A stretch of 24,374 nt of DNA from CAG-877 sp963660495 (GTDB taxonomy: Bacteria; Bacillota_I; Bacilli_A; RF39; UBA660): assembly GCA_963660495.1 (NCBI GenBank), contig CAVKYO010000069.1:1-24374 (forward strand), given 5' to 3'. The notes under the pieces were generated by a model. The model did no database searches, was not told where the DNA came from, and saw only the letters and a program-made list of their open reading frames with translations. Every line of letters begins with the position of its first letter. Position 1 is the first letter of the stretch. The position numbers and the translations under genes are program-made. Below are positions 6,841 to 16,219 of this stretch, piece after piece.

Positions 6841-9800
6841 TTGGCAGGAAGTAGAATATTTAAGAACAAGTTAATATTTAATATTTCATGTACTTTAATT
6901 GTTTTAATAGCTTGTTTTGGTATAGTTAGTTTACTTGCTGCTAAAAATAGTTTTAGTAATGATGTAGAAGAAAAATGGGATGGAGTAACTGTCGCTTCAT
7001 CTTTTTCTGCTGGTAATGGTACTAAAGATAATCCTTATATAATCACCTCTGGTGAAGAATTAGCGTACTTTAAAGAAATAATAGAAGGACAACATTCTAA
7101 TATATATTCTGATAAATACTATGAACTTGGTAGTAATATTAATTTAGATAATCATAACTTTATACCAATTGGTAATAGTAATAACTATTTTAAAGGACAT
7201 TTTTCTGGAGCTGGTTATACTATTAAGAATCTTAAGATTATAGATGGTGTAGTTAGTGATAATAATATATATTATGGAATATTTTCGAAGATAGAGGATG
7301 CGACTATTAAAAATATTAATTTTTCAAATGTTATAGTTAATCCTGTTAGTAGTAGTTATATATATAAAATAGGTAGTATTGTAGGAGAAGTTACTGGTAG
7401 TAGTGAAGTAAGTAATATTTCTATTAGTAATAGTCAATTAGATTTAAATAATATTACTGATAATAATAGTAATAATATAATTGCTGGAGTAGTAGGAAGT
7501 GTATCTAAAGATAGTAAATTTTATAATATATTTATTAATATGGAATTTAGTACTACTAATATATTAAATGTAGGTAAAGCTGTTTATAATATAGATTGTG
7601 ATACTGATTATATAGTGACTAATATTTCTACTAATTCATTATTTGTAGATAGTTCTTCTAATTATGTTAATTCAACTGGTAAAAATACTAATCAATATAC
7701 TTATAGTGAACCTAATTTTATAGAGAGTTCTAGTAAAAATATGATTAGTTATGATGATCTAGTTAGTTTACTTAATAATAATATAGATTCAGTTTATAAC
7801 TGGGAATTTTCTAATGGAATTTTAAGTATTAGTAAGATAAATAATAATATTAGTTTAAGTAAGGCTATTACTACTTTTTCATTTTCTATTAATGAGTCTA
7901 TTGTTTTACATGATACTGGTATTGAAAATGATACGGTTTATGTTAATGACTTAGTTTCAGATTATAATAATTATATTGGTCTTAATTATACTGATTTTTA
8001 TAGTACTGGGACTCTTCCTACTGGTGAAAGTCTTAATCTTTATAGTGAGAATAATTTAGTAAAAGTGTATGCTAAGTATGATGGTGTTTCAGTACAGAAT
8101 GAGAACTATACTGGTTATGTTGGATTAGATGATGATTTAAAACAAAGTAAATTTATTTATTATAAATATTATCCTGTTGTTGATGGGTATGTTACTTTTG
8201 AACTTATTGATAATCCATATGGTAATAGACCTAATGATTTAGCTTTTAATGGTTGGGTTACTGATTATCCTAATGCTTATATATATTTAGATGCTGATAC
8301 TTATGTTAGATATGTAAAAATACCGGTTGCGGATGTTAGCGAAGTTATTTCAATAAATTTTAAAGCTTCTTGGATTAACGCTACTACATATGAAATTACA
8401 TCATCTGGTACTAGTTGGAGTACAGTTTATAATAATCTTTTAGGTGCTACATTGACAGAAGTTAGTAAAGGTGTACCTATATATCAAGATGATGATATGA
8501 CTGATTATTACTTATCTGGTACTGTTAATAGACGTAGTTATTATCCAGATGATGCTTATGATACATCTGGTAATGATGTATCTGGTAATAGATGTAATAC
8601 CTGGGGTGGTTGTACATATTATTATCATTCTACTAGTAGTGAGTATGTAGCAGGAGTTACATATTATAAATTAGAAAATGGTACTATGGTTGAATATAGT
8701 AGAACTATTATTGGATATGGAGATAATCCAGCTTTTTTAGATAATGCAAGTTCAGCAGGATTATTTAAAAAAGTAACAATTCCTTATTCTAGTTCTATTG
8801 ATGGATATTATGATCATTCTGGTAATTATTTATCTGGTACTTGTAATACTCAATCTGGTTGTACATATTATGAATATTTACAGTATTATGATGCTGATAA
8901 TAATGAGAATATTTATGATAAAAATGAAACTTATTATTATTTAGTTACAAGAGATACTAATATTGTTGTTTTAAGAAGTGATATTTCTTCTAGTCTTTCT
9001 AATAGTAAACCATTTACTTTGACTAGTATTAATAATGGTAGTGATTATAGGGACAATGCTACTTATAGTATTAGAAGTGCATATATTAGTGCGGGAGCTG
9101 ATTTAAGGATTGAGAATCTTTCTTTAACTGCTGAGAGAAGTTTTGCGAATAATGATCCTACTGGTAGTAGTAATCAGTCATCTTATATTTATGGTAATTG
9201 GTATAATTTAAAGATAGGTAAAGGTATTAGACAAGTTGATGGAGATATTACTGCTTATAGTGTTATTGCTGGATCTAATAGTTCCACTGGTTCTTCTGGA
9301 AGTCCTGTTCAGTATAGGACAGTTGTGGAGTCTGGTTTTTATGATACTTTAATAGCGACAAATGGAGGCGTATCTGATTATTCTGATAGTTGGTGGGGCT
9401 CATCTGGTGCTAGAATTTATGTTACTGGAAAAGTAATTTATGGTAGTGATTATGACAGAGTAAAAACTGATAATGATTCTTTACAGGTTTATTATTGTGC
9501 ATCTGGTAGTTGGGGAGGTTCTGTTTATGGAGCTAATACAACTAATAGTATTGCTATTTACACTAATATTAAGTCTGGTAAATTTGGTACAAGTAAGTAT
9601 GATTATTCTACTGGAGTTTATGTTGGTGGAAGAGGTGGAGGAACTCATTATTCTGCAAGGGAAGCTACTATTGAAGGTGGCTGGATTTATAACTTAATTG
9701 GTGGACCTTTAACTGATAGTTCAAGAAGTACTCTTAATGATACTTATATAAATGTTAAGGGAGGTTCTATTGATATGATAGTTGGTGGAGCAGGAGCTTC

Positions 9801-12800
9801 CGCAACTTATGGAAATAGAATTATTAATCTTAATGGCGGTATTGTTAATTATGCTGTCTTTGGTGGATCTAATGGTTACACTGGTTCTGATTCTGGTAGT
9901 TATCAAGGTACTTTGGATGGTAGTACTTTTGTATATGTTGGAGGTTCTGCTGTTGTTGGTGATGATACTTTAATTTCTAATGGTTCTACTATGTTTGGAG
10001 CTGAAGCTGGAAGTGTTTTTGGTATTGGTAATGGTAATAGTAATTCATCTAAGATAGGTACAGCAAATAATTCTAATATTCTTATTAATGGGGACGCTAC
10101 TATTAAACGTAATGTTTATGCTGGTGGTAACTATGGTTCTGTTGGTATTTCATCTTCTTCTAGTACTACTACTTCTAATATTAAAGTTTTGTCTGGTAAA
10201 GTAGAAGGTTCTTTATACGCTGGTGGAAATAATAATGGATCTGGTTCTTCTTCTGTTGAGTCTTTAATTAATATTTCTATTTACGGTGGCGAGATAGGTT
10301 ATGTTTATGGAGGTTCTAAAACTAAAGGTACTGTTTATGGAAACAGTAATGTTAATGTTTATGGAGGTACTATTGTTAATGATGTTTACGGAGGTGGTGA
10401 AGGTAATAATACTTTTGTTACTAAAGATGTAAATGTTTTAATTGGTGATAATAGTATTGATGCGGAACTTTTAATTAAGGGTAGTGTTTATGGTGGTAGT
10501 GCATATGGTACTGTAAATGGTAGTACTACTTCAAGTGATGTTTCAGATTATAACACTAATGTAACTGTTAATAGAGGGACAATTGTTGAGTCTTTATTTG
10601 GCGGTGGTAAAGGTAATGATACTTATACACCTTATGTTCTTGGTGATGTTACTGTTACTGTTAATGGAGGTAACATTGGTAATGTCTTTGGTGGAAATGA
10701 TGCGAAGGGTAGTCCAAATGGTGATGATTATGTTTATTTAAATGGTGGTATTATAGGTAATGCCTATGGTGGCGGTAATAATACTGGTCAGACTACGACA
10801 AACATTTATTTACAAGGTGCTACTGTTAATAATTTGTTTGGTGGTTCTAATAAATCTGGTACTGTTAATACTACTAATGTATATGTTTCATCTGGTACTG
10901 TTGGTAATGTCTATGGTGGTAACAATGTTGGTGGTAATACTGATGTTGATAATGTTACGGTTACTGGTGGTAATTTTACTGGTGATATATATGGTGGTGG
11001 TAGTTTAGCTGATGCTAATACATCTAATGTTTTGGTTACTACAGTTAAGGCTAATAATGTTTATGCAGGTGGAGAAAAGGCTAGTGTTACTACGACTAAT
11101 GTTACTTGTACGGATGTTACTGTTAATAATTTGTTTGGTGGTTCTAATTATTCAGGTGAAGTTGATACTAGTAAAGTTATAATTAATAATTCAGTAATTG
11201 ATGGAGTCTATGGTGGTAATAATCAAGGTGGTACTACTAAGACTACTAATGTTGATATTAATTCTGGTATTATTACTAATGTGTTTGGCGGAGGAGATAA
11301 TGCTAGTTCTACTACTTCTAATGTAAATATTAATTCTGGAACAATTACTAATGTCTTTGGCGGAGGTAATGAAGCTGGACTTGATACTTCAAATGTTAAA
11401 GTTAATGCTGGAACTATTACTAATGTCTTTGGTGGTTCTAATAAATCTGGTAATATAGTTGATGCTAATGTTTATGTTGGTGATGAAGCTGATAATACAT
11501 CTTTAATAGATGTTAGTGTGACATCTACTCCGGTTGAGGCAACATGGCAATCTAGTGAATATGCTACTTATGCTGATGTTACGGTTACACTTACTAATTT
11601 AACTGATACAGAAATATCTGATTGGGCAATTCGACTTGATTTAGCAGATGATACAGTTCTTTATTCAAACTGGTCTTCAACTGATTTTACAATAAATAAT
11701 GGAGTTCTTAGTGCTAATTCAGTTAATAAATATGATGCTAATAATCCTAATAAATTAGCTGCTAATTCTGGTACTTATTCTTTTACTTTTGCAGTTTTAA
11801 CTAATACTTCTGTAACTGATTTTAATATTGGTTCTAAAGTAGTTAAGCCTAGTAGTAATACTAGTAGTTCATCTGATATTACTATTGATAATTTGTATGG
11901 TGGCAATAATGAAGGTGGTGTTACTTCTACACCTAAGGTTAGAGTTAATTCGGGAGTAATTGGTAATTTATATGGCGGAGGTAATAGGGCTTCAGTTGGT
12001 ACTACTGATGTTGCGATACAGAATGCTACTATTAATCATGTATATGCTGGTGGTAATGCTGCTGGTGTTAATGGTGATACTTTCTTAGATATTGATAATG
12101 CTTTTATAAATAATAATGTTTATGGTGGCGGTAATGAAGGAATTGTTTCAGGAAGTACTGAGGTGTTTATTACTGACACAACTATTTTAGGAAGTGCTTA
12201 TGCAGGTGGTAATGGTAGTACTGCTGTTGTTTCTAAAAATACAAATATTACAGTAGATGGATTAACGGTCATTGGTACTAGTTCTTCTGTTGCTCCCGCA
12301 TCTGGCTCTATATTTGCTGGTGGTAATGCTGCTGCTACTGGTACTGAAGCTACTGGTGATTCTGTTGCTAATGTTAATATAGTTTCTGGTACTATATATG
12401 GTAATGTCTATGGCGGTGCTAATACTTCTGTTGTTTATGGTAGTACTTTGACTAATATAGGTACTAAGGCTGTTAATAATAATAATTTAATAGAGGGAGA
12501 TATTTATATTAAGGGTACAGTCTTTGGAGGAGGAGAAGCTAATGCTTCTGGGTCTGAGGTGTATGACTGGACATTTATATCTGTTACTTCTGCTATTAAT
12601 GTTAATATAGATGGTACTGGTTATATTGAAAATAATCATAAGTTTTTAATGAATGGTTCTATCTTTGGATCTGGTAATGCTTCTACTTCATCTGGTGTAT
12701 CTAATATTAATATTAAAAATTTAGGTACTAGGACTTCTCCTAGTAGAAATGTTTCGGTACAAAGAACTGATAAATTAGTTATTGATAATAGTTGTATTGA

Positions 12801-15336
12801 ACTTTCTGGTATAAAGGATAGAACTAATGAGTATTCAGAAATTCCTTATTCATTTAACCAGATAAAGTCTTTAGTTATAAAGAATGGTACGGTTTTATTG
12901 TTAAAGAAAAATGCTAATATGTTGGAGTCTTTCTATTCTGGTGTTGATGTTGATGGTAGCTTAGTACCGGCTGAAGTTACTATTGATGATGATGGTAATT
13001 ATACTAGAAATGTTGATAATCGTATTTATATGGCTCCTAATAATAATTTAAATGTTACTACTAATCAGTCTGCTACGGCTTATGGTAAAGTTACGGGTAT
13101 GACTTTCTTTGGAATGTATAATTCATATTCATCTGGTTCTATATCTTATGGTGTATATGATCCTTCTGTTAATAATGGTGATAGTGCTGATGCTGGTGAT
13201 GTTATCGTTGGTGGTAGTTATGTTTTAGGACTACATAGTTTGAATCATGATATTACTAAGGATGGATTTTATTCTAATTTCTTGAATGATGACTTTACTT
13301 TAGTTACTACTAAGTATATTGATCCTAGTGAGGTAGGAGAAACTGGTTATCGTTGGATTATTGGACTTGATGCGATTAATTATACTATTAATTTAAATTC
13401 TTCTAAGTATTCTTCTTTAGGTACTGGTAACTTATCTTTAATGGATTTCTCATCTGGAGATACAATATTTAATGTAGTAGGATTTAATAGTGAAGGATTG
13501 GCTGAGGGAGTTAGTTTAGTTGATCCTGACAGTGTTCCTAAAATTGCTAATACAGCAGAAGAAGCTAATCAAAAGCTTGGTTTGGCAATGAAGGCTGAAA
13601 CTCGTGAATGGACAAGTTATGGTACTACTGAATATTTAAGTGAGGGTAATGGTAAATATTCGGGTACTACTAGTTATAAGACTGATAGTCAGTCGCTAGT
13701 TCCATCATTTATGTTTTATTTGTATCATGCTAAGAATGTTACTTTGAATCAGGATTTAGGTACCGCTATAGTTAGTTTACAAGTACTTACTCCGTTAAAT
13801 GCTATTGAGTATAAGGTACAGCTTGTTACTATTACGGTAAATTTAACAGCAAGTAATTTCCAAGATGGAGATGCATATGATGCTAGTATTACTTATGATA
13901 AAAGATATGATATGCCTTCGGCTACTTCTGTTAATATTACTAATCAAAGTCAGTTTACAACATATTATTCATTGTTTGCCTATGCTGATGATTTCGAGTC
14001 ATTCTATGGTATTAATAATGATTATTATCATGCTTTAGTTACAGACTATGTTTTACCAGAGGGTACGCAAATTACAATGCTTGACTATGGAGTAGATCAG
14101 GAAAAACCTGAGTATTATTACTATACTGTTACAGAAGCTGGTTATCAGACAGCAGTTAATCAACTAGCTACTGATAATGAAGTTACTTATAGACTTAGTG
14201 ATTTTATAAAAATGGGTAGTATAAGTGAAGATAATACTTATAGTGATGAGTTAAATAATAAGAAATATTTTACTGAAGAATATGGTAGAATAGTGGAGGA
14301 ATTTATATTTATATTTGATTTTAAAGAGACTACAACGACTGGTACTCATGCTGATAATTCTATGTTGTTTGAACTTAGAAATAATGAAGACCGTACTTTA
14401 CTTTCTGTACTTGGTATTCGTCAATCTTTAATGAAATATAGTTTATATGATAGTTCTAATGCTGTATTAAATCAAACTGTTATTCCAAGTAGTAATTATA
14501 TGTATTATGATATTTCTTATGATGTTGATTATGCTACGGCGATAGGTTATGATCAGACTGAAGGAAGAGAGTCAATTATTAATACTAATTATGAATCTAG
14601 TAGTATGGGTCTTAATGTTTCAATAGTAGATAATTCAGGAACACAGGTTAGTTCAAGTTTATTATCTGGTACTAGTATTGTTATTGATAATAAGTCTTAC
14701 TTTGCTGATAGTGATGGAGTTTATAGAATAAAATTAACTGGTAAAGTTTCTACTATTAAGAGGACAATTTCTATTTATGCTGATTCTTTATTACCGGCAG
14801 GTAATTATACTTTGAAATTCACTTTATTTGCATCAGCTGATGGTAGACATAATTCACATGCTTTAGAGTCTAAGGAAGTTGATATACCAATTACTTTAGT
14901 TGGTGCTGATAATAGTATTAAAGTAAGTACTGTTGATGAGACTAAATTAGTCTCTGGTGAAGATGGAGTAAATGAATTAAACTTAAAATATAATACATAT
15001 GTAGTTTCATATACTACAGTTTTAACTAATCCTAATGTTAGAGTAAGTCTTTATAAGAGAAATATTGATAATAAAGATACAACTGTTTATACAGAAGTTG
15101 ATCTTAATACTTTATTTACTAATGAGTTAACTTTACCTAGTGAATCAGGTTATTCTAGTAGAAGTTCTTATGAAAAAATGTTAAAGATTAATGCTGGTGT
15201 TTCTAATACTTTATATTTTAATTTCAATGATAATTTAACTTCTGGTACTTATAAATTAGTATTTAAATTATATGATAATAATCAACTTATTGATGAGGAT
15301 TTTAAATATATAATTGTTAAGAAAAAAGTTTTGTAG
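6841..15336 (+). CDS. Giant beta-repeat surface protein/adhesin
   Basis: This 2831-residue protein starts at TTG (6841) behind GGAGGG (6829-6834). A single N-terminal hydrophobic segment (about 11-34) contains LIAC (22-25), a possible lipobox. A GLUG-like block follows (about 54-135, with FSAGNGTKDNPYIIT and GYTIKNLKI). Next is a region with two related Cys-pair motifs, CNTWGGC (about 585-591) and CNTQSGC (about 669-675). About thirty (N)VYGGGN/NVFGGSN-type repeats (about 890-1945), likely a parallel beta-helix or solenoid, are interrupted by a CBM2-like insert (about 1557-1670). A non-repetitive C-terminal part of about 850 residues ends in KKKVL with no LPxTG motif or membrane anchor. It probably projects from the cell and binds glycans or a host or partner surface. 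Anchoring by the uncleaved N-terminus, by lipid, or release by SipW are all possible. Confidence 0.85.
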   Translation: MAGSRIFKNKLIFNISCTLIVLIACFGIVSLLAAKNSFSNDVEEKWDGVTVASSFSAGNGTKDNPYIITSGEELAYFKEIIEGQHSNIYSDKYYELGSNINLDNHNFIPIGNSNNYFKGHFSGAGYTIKNLKIIDGVVSDNNIYYGIFSKIEDATIKNINFSNVIVNPVSSSYIYKIGSIVGEVTGSSEVSNISISNSQLDLNNITDNNSNNIIAGVVGSVSKDSKFYNIFINMEFSTTNILNVGKAVYNIDCDTDYIVTNISTNSLFVDSSSNYVNSTGKNTNQYTYSEPNFIESSSKNMISYDDLVSLLNNNIDSVYNWEFSNGILSISKINNNISLSKAITTFSFSINESIVLHDTGIENDTVYVNDLVSDYNNYIGLNYTDFYSTGTLPTGESLNLYSENNLVKVYAKYDGVSVQNENYTGYVGLDDDLKQSKFIYYKYYPVVDGYVTFELIDNPYGNRPNDLAFNGWVTDYPNAYIYLDADTYVRYVKIPVADVSEVISINFKASWINATTYEITSSGTSWSTVYNNLLGATLTEVSKGVPIYQDDDMTDYYLSGTVNRRSYYPDDAYDTSGNDVSGNRCNTWGGCTYYYHSTSSEYVAGVTYYKLENGTMVEYSRTIIGYGDNPAFLDNASSAGLFKKVTIPYSSSIDGYYDHSGNYLSGTCNTQSGCTYYEYLQYYDADNNENIYDKNETYYYLVTRDTNIVVLRSDISSSLSNSKPFTLTSINNGSDYRDNATYSIRSAYISAGADLRIENLSLTAERSFANNDPTGSSNQSSYIYGNWYNLKIGKGIRQVDGDITAYSVIAGSNSSTGSSGSPVQYRTVVESGFYDTLIATNGGVSDYSDSWWGSSGARIYVTGKVIYGSDYDRVKTDNDSLQVYYCASGSWGGSVYGANTTNSIAIYTNIKSGKFGTSKYDYSTGVYVGGRGGGTHYSAREATIEGGWIYNLIGGPLTDSSRSTLNDTYINVKGGSIDMIVGGAGASATYGNRIINLNGGIVNYAVFGGSNGYTGSDSGSYQGTLDGSTFVYVGGSAVVGDDTLISNGSTMFGAEAGSVFGIGNGNSNSSKIGTANNSNILINGDATIKRNVYAGGNYGSVGISSSSSTTTSNIKVLSGKVEGSLYAGGNNNGSGSSSVESLINISIYGGEIGYVYGGSKTKGTVYGNSNVNVYGGTIVNDVYGGGEGNNTFVTKDVNVLIGDNSIDAELLIKGSVYGGSAYGTVNGSTTSSDVSDYNTNVTVNRGTIVESLFGGGKGNDTYTPYVLGDVTVTVNGGNIGNVFGGNDAKGSPNGDDYVYLNGGIIGNAYGGGNNTGQTTTNIYLQGATVNNLFGGSNKSGTVNTTNVYVSSGTVGNVYGGNNVGGNTDVDNVTVTGGNFTGDIYGGGSLADANTSNVLVTTVKANNVYAGGEKASVTTTNVTCTDVTVNNLFGGSNYSGEVDTSKVIINNSVIDGVYGGNNQGGTTKTTNVDINSGIITNVFGGGDNASSTTSNVNINSGTITNVFGGGNEAGLDTSNVKVNAGTITNVFGGSNKSGNIVDANVYVGDEADNTSLIDVSVTSTPVEATWQSSEYATYADVTVTLTNLTDTEISDWAIRLDLADDTVLYSNWSSTDFTINNGVLSANSVNKYDANNPNKLAANSGTYSFTFAVLTNTSVTDFNIGSKVVKPSSNTSSSSDITIDNLYGGNNEGGVTSTPKVRVNSGVIGNLYGGGNRASVGTTDVAIQNATINHVYAGGNAAGVNGDTFLDIDNAFINNNVYGGGNEGIVSGSTEVFITDTTILGSAYAGGNGSTAVVSKNTNITVDGLTVIGTSSSVAPASGSIFAGGNAAATGTEATGDSVANVNIVSGTIYGNVYGGANTSVVYGSTLTNIGTKAVNNNNLIEGDIYIKGTVFGGGEANASGSEVYDWTFISVTSAINVNIDGTGYIENNHKFLMNGSIFGSGNASTSSGVSNINIKNLGTRTSPSRNVSVQRTDKLVIDNSCIELSGIKDRTNEYSEIPYSFNQIKSLVIKNGTVLLLKKNANMLESFYSGVDVDGSLVPAEVTIDDDGNYTRNVDNRIYMAPNNNLNVTTNQSATAYGKVTGMTFFGMYNSYSSGSISYGVYDPSVNNGDSADAGDVIVGGSYVLGLHSLNHDITKDGFYSNFLNDDFTLVTTKYIDPSEVGETGYRWIIGLDAINYTINLNSSKYSSLGTGNLSLMDFSSGDTIFNVVGFNSEGLAEGVSLVDPDSVPKIANTAEEANQKLGLAMKAETREWTSYGTTEYLSEGNGKYSGTTSYKTDSQSLVPSFMFYLYHAKNVTLNQDLGTAIVSLQVLTPLNAIEYKVQLVTITVNLTASNFQDGDAYDASITYDKRYDMPSATSVNITNQSQFTTYYSLFAYADDFESFYGINNDYYHALVTDYVLPEGTQITMLDYGVDQEKPEYYYYTVTEAGYQTAVNQLATDNEVTYRLSDFIKMGSISEDNTYSDELNNKKYFTEEYGRIVEEFIFIFDFKETTTTGTHADNSMLFELRNNEDRTLLSVLGIRQSLMKYSLYDSSNAVLNQTVIPSSNYMYYDISYDVDYATAIGYDQTEGRESIINTNYESSSMGLNVSIVDNSGTQVSSSLLSGTSIVIDNKSYFADSDGVYRIKLTGKVSTIKRTISIYADSLLPAGNYTLKFTLFASADGRHNSHALESKEVDIPITLVGADNSIKVSTVDETKLVSGEDGVNELNLKYNTYVVSYTTVLTNPNVRVSLYKRNIDNKDTTVYTEVDLNTLFTNELTLPSESGYSSRSSYEKMLKINAGVSNTLYFNFNDNLTSGTYKLVFKLYDNNQLIDEDFKYIIVKKKVL
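11248..11463 (+). repeat. Near-identical 72-bp tandem repeats in the giant gene
   Basis: Three consecutive 72-bp units (11248-11319, 11320-11391, 11392-11463) encode 24-residue turns of the form NVNINSGTITNVFGGG plus a variable 8-residue tail. They are more alike than the rest of the array, suggesting recent duplication and possible length variation between strains. Confidence 0.75.
11509..11850 (+). other. CBM2-like carbohydrate-binding insert in the giant protein
   Basis: Residues about 1557-1670 break the YGGGN array. They read as a compact beta-sandwich with an ATW opening, VTVTLTNLTDTEISDWAIRL, YSNWSS, a strand ending VNKYDANNPNKLAANSGTYS and FTFAV. The order (early Trp, VTLTN, then I.DW, then a Trp after the next strand, then L..G....F.F) follows family 2 carbohydrate-binding modules. 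CBM2 domains bind cellulose, chitin or xylan through surface Trp residues. This is a pattern match by eye, so the fold is likely and the ligand unknown. Confidence 0.6.
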
Positions 15337-15344
15337 GTTATTTA

Positions 15345-15373
15345 TTGTATTTGAAAATTTATTATGATAAAAT
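15345..15373 (+). promoter_or_regulatory. Possible promoter for the SipW paralogue
   Basis: TTGTAT (15345-15350), 17 bases, TAAAAT (15368-15373) with TG at 15365-15366 form an acceptable extended -10 promoter. The start would fall near 15380, right at the ribosome-binding GGTGG (15381-15385), which is uncomfortably close. No terminator separates it from the giant gene, so read-through is the alternative. Confidence 0.4.
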
Positions 15374-15391
15374 TATTAAAGGTGGTTGTGT

Positions 15392-16150
15392 ATGTTAAAA
15401 AGAATACTAAAATGGGTATGGGAGTTTGTTGAAGTTTTAATTATTGTTTATGTTATATTTATTACTTCTTGTATTTTATGTCGAAATAAGTTTGGCTATA
15501 CACAGTTTAGTGATATGACTTTTGTTACTGTAAATGATAGTAATTCTAAGTTTATTCAAGGCAGTAAATCAGGTGATTTGTTGATTATTAGAGAACAACA
15601 AACTGGCCTTGATAAAGGTGATTTAATTTATTATTATGTTACTGTTGATGAGAAATATGTTGTTAGAACGGGAGTAATTGAGTCTAAGACAGAGGACGAT
15701 TATGCTGCTTTATATGTTTTAAATGATGAGGATAAGACTTCTGTTGCGAGTAATAGAGTGATTGGTAAGTATGTGTCTACACATCCTGGAAAGGGAAGTA
15801 TTTTAGAAGTTTTAGAGAGTAGACTTGGTTTCTTGTTCTTAGTATTATTACCTATACTTGTTGTCTTTATTTATCAAGTATATCAATTAGTTATTGTTGC
15901 TAGATACGAAAGTGTTGAAGATGATGAGGAAGAGGAAATACCTAAGAAAAAAGAACTTCCTAAGGAGGAAAAGCCTTTAGTTAAGGAAGAAAAGGTAGAG
16001 GAAAAGGTTGATGTTGTTAAACCTTCAGTAACTGATAAATTTGATGAAGTTATAGAAAGTCCAAAAGAGGATGTTATGGTTGAAGAAAAAGTAGAAGTTA
16101 AAGTAGAAGTAAAAGAACAAGATGATGATGATGATGTAGAATTATTATAA
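15392..16150 (+). CDS. SipW-like signal peptidase paralogue, probably inactive
   Basis: This 252-residue protein shares the SipW layout: a first span (about 10-30), an external beta domain (about 35-135), a second span (about 145-168) and a cytosolic Glu/Lys/Val-rich tail (171-252) ending in five Asp. Where active enzymes have GSMEP it reads VNDSNSKF, keeping a Ser (50) but losing the Met and Pro. Where they have THR it reads VVR (90-92), so the catalytic His appears replaced by Val. The GDxxxxxxDP-type motif is also not recognisable. It is therefore likely a non-catalytic scaffold, chaperone or substrate-binding subunit. ATG 15392 is chosen because GGTGG (15381-15385) lies 6 bases upstream; an in-frame TTG at 15386 abuts the ribosome-binding site. 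Confidence 0.75.
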   Translation: MLKRILKWVWEFVEVLIIVYVIFITSCILCRNKFGYTQFSDMTFVTVNDSNSKFIQGSKSGDLLIIREQQTGLDKGDLIYYYVTVDEKYVVRTGVIESKTEDDYAALYVLNDEDKTSVASNRVIGKYVSTHPGKGSILEVLESRLGFLFLVLLPILVVFIYQVYQLVIVARYESVEDDEEEEIPKKKELPKEEKPLVKEEKVEEKVDVVKPSVTDKFDEVIESPKEDVMVEEKVEVKVEVKEQDDDDDVELL

Positions 16151-16177
16151 AATGGAAGGTTATCTTCCATTTTTTTG
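16149..16177. terminator. Hairpin terminator between convergent genes
   Basis: AAAATGGAAG (16149-16158) pairs with CTTCCATTTT (16164-16173) across a 5-base loop, and the + strand continues with a T run. On the minus strand the stem is followed by only four T, so it may act weakly for the convergent gene ending at 16220. Confidence 0.85.
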
Positions 16178-16219
16178 GTACAAAAAAAATACAAGTAATA
16201 GGTACTTATATCTTTGTCT

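Larger units (their letters stand above)
9521..12670 (+). repeat. Array of about 30 VYGGGN-type coding repeats
   Basis: Within the giant gene, turns of roughly 24-35 residues each contain a (N/S)(V/L/I)(Y/F)(G/A)GG(N/S) core, typically preceded by GTI.N or GGxI.G and followed by a Thr/Ser-rich strand with NVxV. The regular hydrophobic spacing and Gly/Asn turns are what right-handed beta-helix or solenoid adhesins show. At DNA level most copies have diverged, so the array is old, with one recent-looking cluster at 11248-11463. Confidence 0.85.

Noticed and set aside
9721..9906. Short minus-strand frame inside the giant gene
   Set aside because: Low-complexity Ile/Ser/Thr content is the mirror of the Asn/Asp/Gly repeat codons. 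No ribosome-binding site or promoter was seen.
9521..12670. CRISPR-like or non-coding repeat array
   Set aside because: The repeats keep one open frame through the whole 8.5-kb gene, vary at codon third positions and encode a regular GG-containing protein motif. There are no spacers of constant length.
6841..15336. Sortase-anchored protein
   Set aside because: The C-terminus ends in KKKVL with no LPxTG-like motif or hydrophobic span, and no sortase gene is present in the window.
15883..16194. Minus-strand Ser/Thr-rich gene opposite the SipW paralogue
   Set aside because: It is the antisense of the Glu/Lys/Val-rich tail, which automatically yields Ser/Phe/Thr-rich frames. It has no ribosome-binding site and runs through the terminator hairpin.
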